A DNA stretch of 64,000 nt from Pseudoxanthomonas sp. NC8 (GTDB taxonomy: Bacteria > Pseudomonadota > Gammaproteobacteria > Xanthomonadales > Xanthomonadaceae). Location: the NCBI GenBank assembly GCA_025232375.1, contig CP060419.1, positions 1,425,001-1,489,000 on the forward strand, in the 5' to 3' direction. Below the pieces are notes generated by a model. The model had not been told where the DNA came from and did no database searches. It saw only the letters and a list, made by a program, of their open reading frames with translations. Shown here piece after piece: positions 63,027 through 64,000 of this stretch. The stretch's first letter is position 1, and every line of letters begins with the position of its first letter. The position numbers and the translations under genes were made by a program.

Positions 63027-63461
63027 TCAGCGGAAGTCGCGGTGGCAGGCCTTGCAGTCCTCGCCGATCCGCTCGTTGATCGCGGCCAGCTGGGCGCAGT
63101 CGGCGGGAGGACTTGCCAGCGCCTTGTCCAGGTCGGCGCGCAGGCCGCTGGCGGCAGTCGCGAAGCGCGTGTCGTCCCGCAGGTCAGGGAATCCGGATTC
63201 GATGTCGTTGGACAGCGCGCGCAGCGACTGCAGCCGCGGCAGGGTGTCGTTGATCGTGCAGCGGCTGGACTTGGCCGCGTCGCGCAGCGCGCCGGACTGG
63301 TGGGCCATCACGTTCATCAGCGCCTCCGGGAACGGATCCTGGCGTGCCTGCAGCGCCCGCAGCGCCATCACCGCGCAGATCGCGCCGACGATAAGGCCGA
63401 GCAGGACGAGGAACAGGTAACGACCGGCATTGCCGGCACGGCGAGGCGGCTGGGTGGACAT
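63027..63461 (-). CDS. Membrane-anchored c-type cytochrome-like protein
   Basis: An intact 144-residue protein. An N-terminal membrane anchor (YLFLVLLGLIVGAICAVMAL) is followed by a helical periplasmic domain. The only heme motif, CKACH, lies five residues from the C-terminus, as in class II cytochromes (cytochrome c' fold: C-terminal CXXCH on the fourth helix). Two further cysteines (SSRCTIND, PADCAQL) are present. The redox partner is unknown. Confidence 0.75.
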   Translation of the reverse strand: MSTQPPRRAGNAGRYLFLVLLGLIVGAICAVMALRALQARQDPFPEALMNVMAHQSGALRDAAKSSRCTINDTLPRLQSLRALSNDIESGFPDLRDDTRFATAASGLRADLDKALASPPADCAQLAAINERIGEDCKACHRDFR

Positions 63462-63540
63462 GCGTTGGGGCTCCCCTTGTGGTGTCCGGCGCATGATAGG
63501 TCGGCTGTGGCCGTCCGCGCACCCCCGGTAGAATGCGTGC

Positions 63541-64000
63541 ATGGATGCATCCGTTTTCGAGCGTTTCGCCGGCGTGGACCGGCTGTATGGCCGTGGGGCC
63601 GTGGAGTGGCTGTCGGGCCGGCGCGTGGCCGTGGTCGGGCTCGGCGGCGTCGGCTCGTGGGTCGTGGAGGCGCTGGCGCGCTCTGCCGTCGGCGCGATCG
63701 AACTGATCGACGCCGACGACCTGTGCGTGTCGAATACCAACCGCCAGTTGCCGGCGATCGCCGGGCAGTACGGCCGCAACAAGGCAGAGGCGATGGCCGA
63801 ACGCTGCCGTGCGATCAATCCCGCGATCGACGCGCGGGCGGTGCCGGCGTTCCTCACCGGCGCCAACCTGGAAGAGCGGCTCGGCGGCGGCTTCGACCTG
63901 GTGATCGATGCCTGCGACAGCTTCCGCACCAAGGTGGAGGCGATCGCATGGTGCCGGCGGCGCAAGCAGCCGGTGCTCACCGTGGGTTCGGCGGGCGGCC
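63541..64000 (+). CDS. tcdA: tRNA threonylcarbamoyladenosine dehydratase, N-terminal part (3' end outside window)
   Basis: E1-like adenylating enzyme that dehydrates t6A37 in tRNA to the cyclic form. The ThiF/MoeB fold is seen in VAVVGLGGVGSWVVEALARS (nucleotide loop), LIDADDLCVSNTNRQLPA, GRNKAEAMAERCRAINP and VIDACDSFRTKVEAI. ATG at 63541 is followed by FERFAGVDRLYG, the usual TcdA start. The frame is open to the end of the window. Divergent from the cytochrome-like gene. Confidence 0.85.
   Translation, partial: MDASVFERFAGVDRLYGRGAVEWLSGRRVAVVGLGGVGSWVVEALARSAVGAIELIDADDLCVSNTNRQLPAIAGQYGRNKAEAMAERCRAINPAIDARAVPAFLTGANLEERLGGGFDLVIDACDSFRTKVEAIAWCRRRKQPVLTVGSAGG

Overview
The window is a GC-rich chromosomal segment with the gene content and order of a gammaproteobacterium of the Xanthomonadaceae (Lysobacter/Luteimonas/Thermomonas-like; genus is inference). 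Pointers are the dapB-carA-carB-greA-(phosphoglycerate-mutase-like)-recJ order, a PilH-type response regulator, a sucA-sucB-lpd operon, a DUF2058 and a SlyX gene, and dispersed palindromic repeats with the look of those in this family. I see no rRNA, tRNA, CRISPR array, prophage or insertion sequence.

The dominant oddity is that most genes, including ones expected to be essential (carA, carB, dapB, sucA, purB), are split by one to several single-base indels. Reconstructing them shows that many breaks lie at sites that should read CCTGG or CCAGG (CCWGG, the Dcm motif). These are rendered as CCTTGG, CCAAGG, TAAGG, TTATGG, CTAGG or CCAG. Many of the same substitutions also occur in frame. I read this as systematic consensus error at a methylated motif, typical of native-DNA nanopore data, not gene decay. 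Genes below are therefore annotated at full reconstructed extent, with break positions noted.

Layout. 1-6000: acyl-CoA dehydrogenase (cut by the window edge), two hairpin-mosaic repeats, pbpC, cysteine synthase, and a roughly 190 bp inverted repeat pair. 5574-9456: peroxiredoxin, Hsp20, a DnaJ/CbpA co-chaperone, pilH, and a secreted GH16 glucanase. 9606-15828 (minus): a CzcCBA/CusCBA-type metal efflux system led by a small His-rich protein. 15894-18969 (minus): an arsenic island arsR-arsI-arsN2-arsC-acr3 with a palindromic operator. 19113-21693: an acrylyl-CoA-reductase-like enzyme, a LOG-family hydrolase, and a tandemly duplicated secreted protein gene. 21816-27471 (minus): sucA-sucB-lpd. 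27760-33623: a GNAT fusion, a JmjC ribosomal oxygenase and a VOC protein in overlapping order, then purB and fumC. 33857-38423 (minus): a GntR (YtrA-like) regulator, ABC ATPase and permease, a GSGD-repeat envelope protein and two DUF2884-like proteins. 38803-43573: glutathione peroxidase, FKBP isomerase, ugd, slyX, DUF2058, dapB. 43774-51349: carA, carB, greA, a PGM-like gene, recJ. 51377-56894: DUF1176, TPR-GGDEF, acyltransferase and membrane LytTR genes. 56929-64000: class I fumarase, GST, an ArsC-like reductase, phospholipase A, DUF456, cold-shock protein, a glycine-zipper lipoprotein, a membrane c-type cytochrome, and tcdA (cut by the edge).

Functionally the segment combines central metabolism (2-oxoglutarate dehydrogenase, two unrelated fumarases, carbamoyl phosphate and lysine synthesis), metal and arsenic defence, redox and envelope stress proteins, and c-di-GMP or LytTR signalling. 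I found no convincing new multi-gene system. The best candidates for undescribed biology are the GntR/ABC/GSGD/DUF2884 envelope operon and the duplicated secreted-protein/LOG locus.
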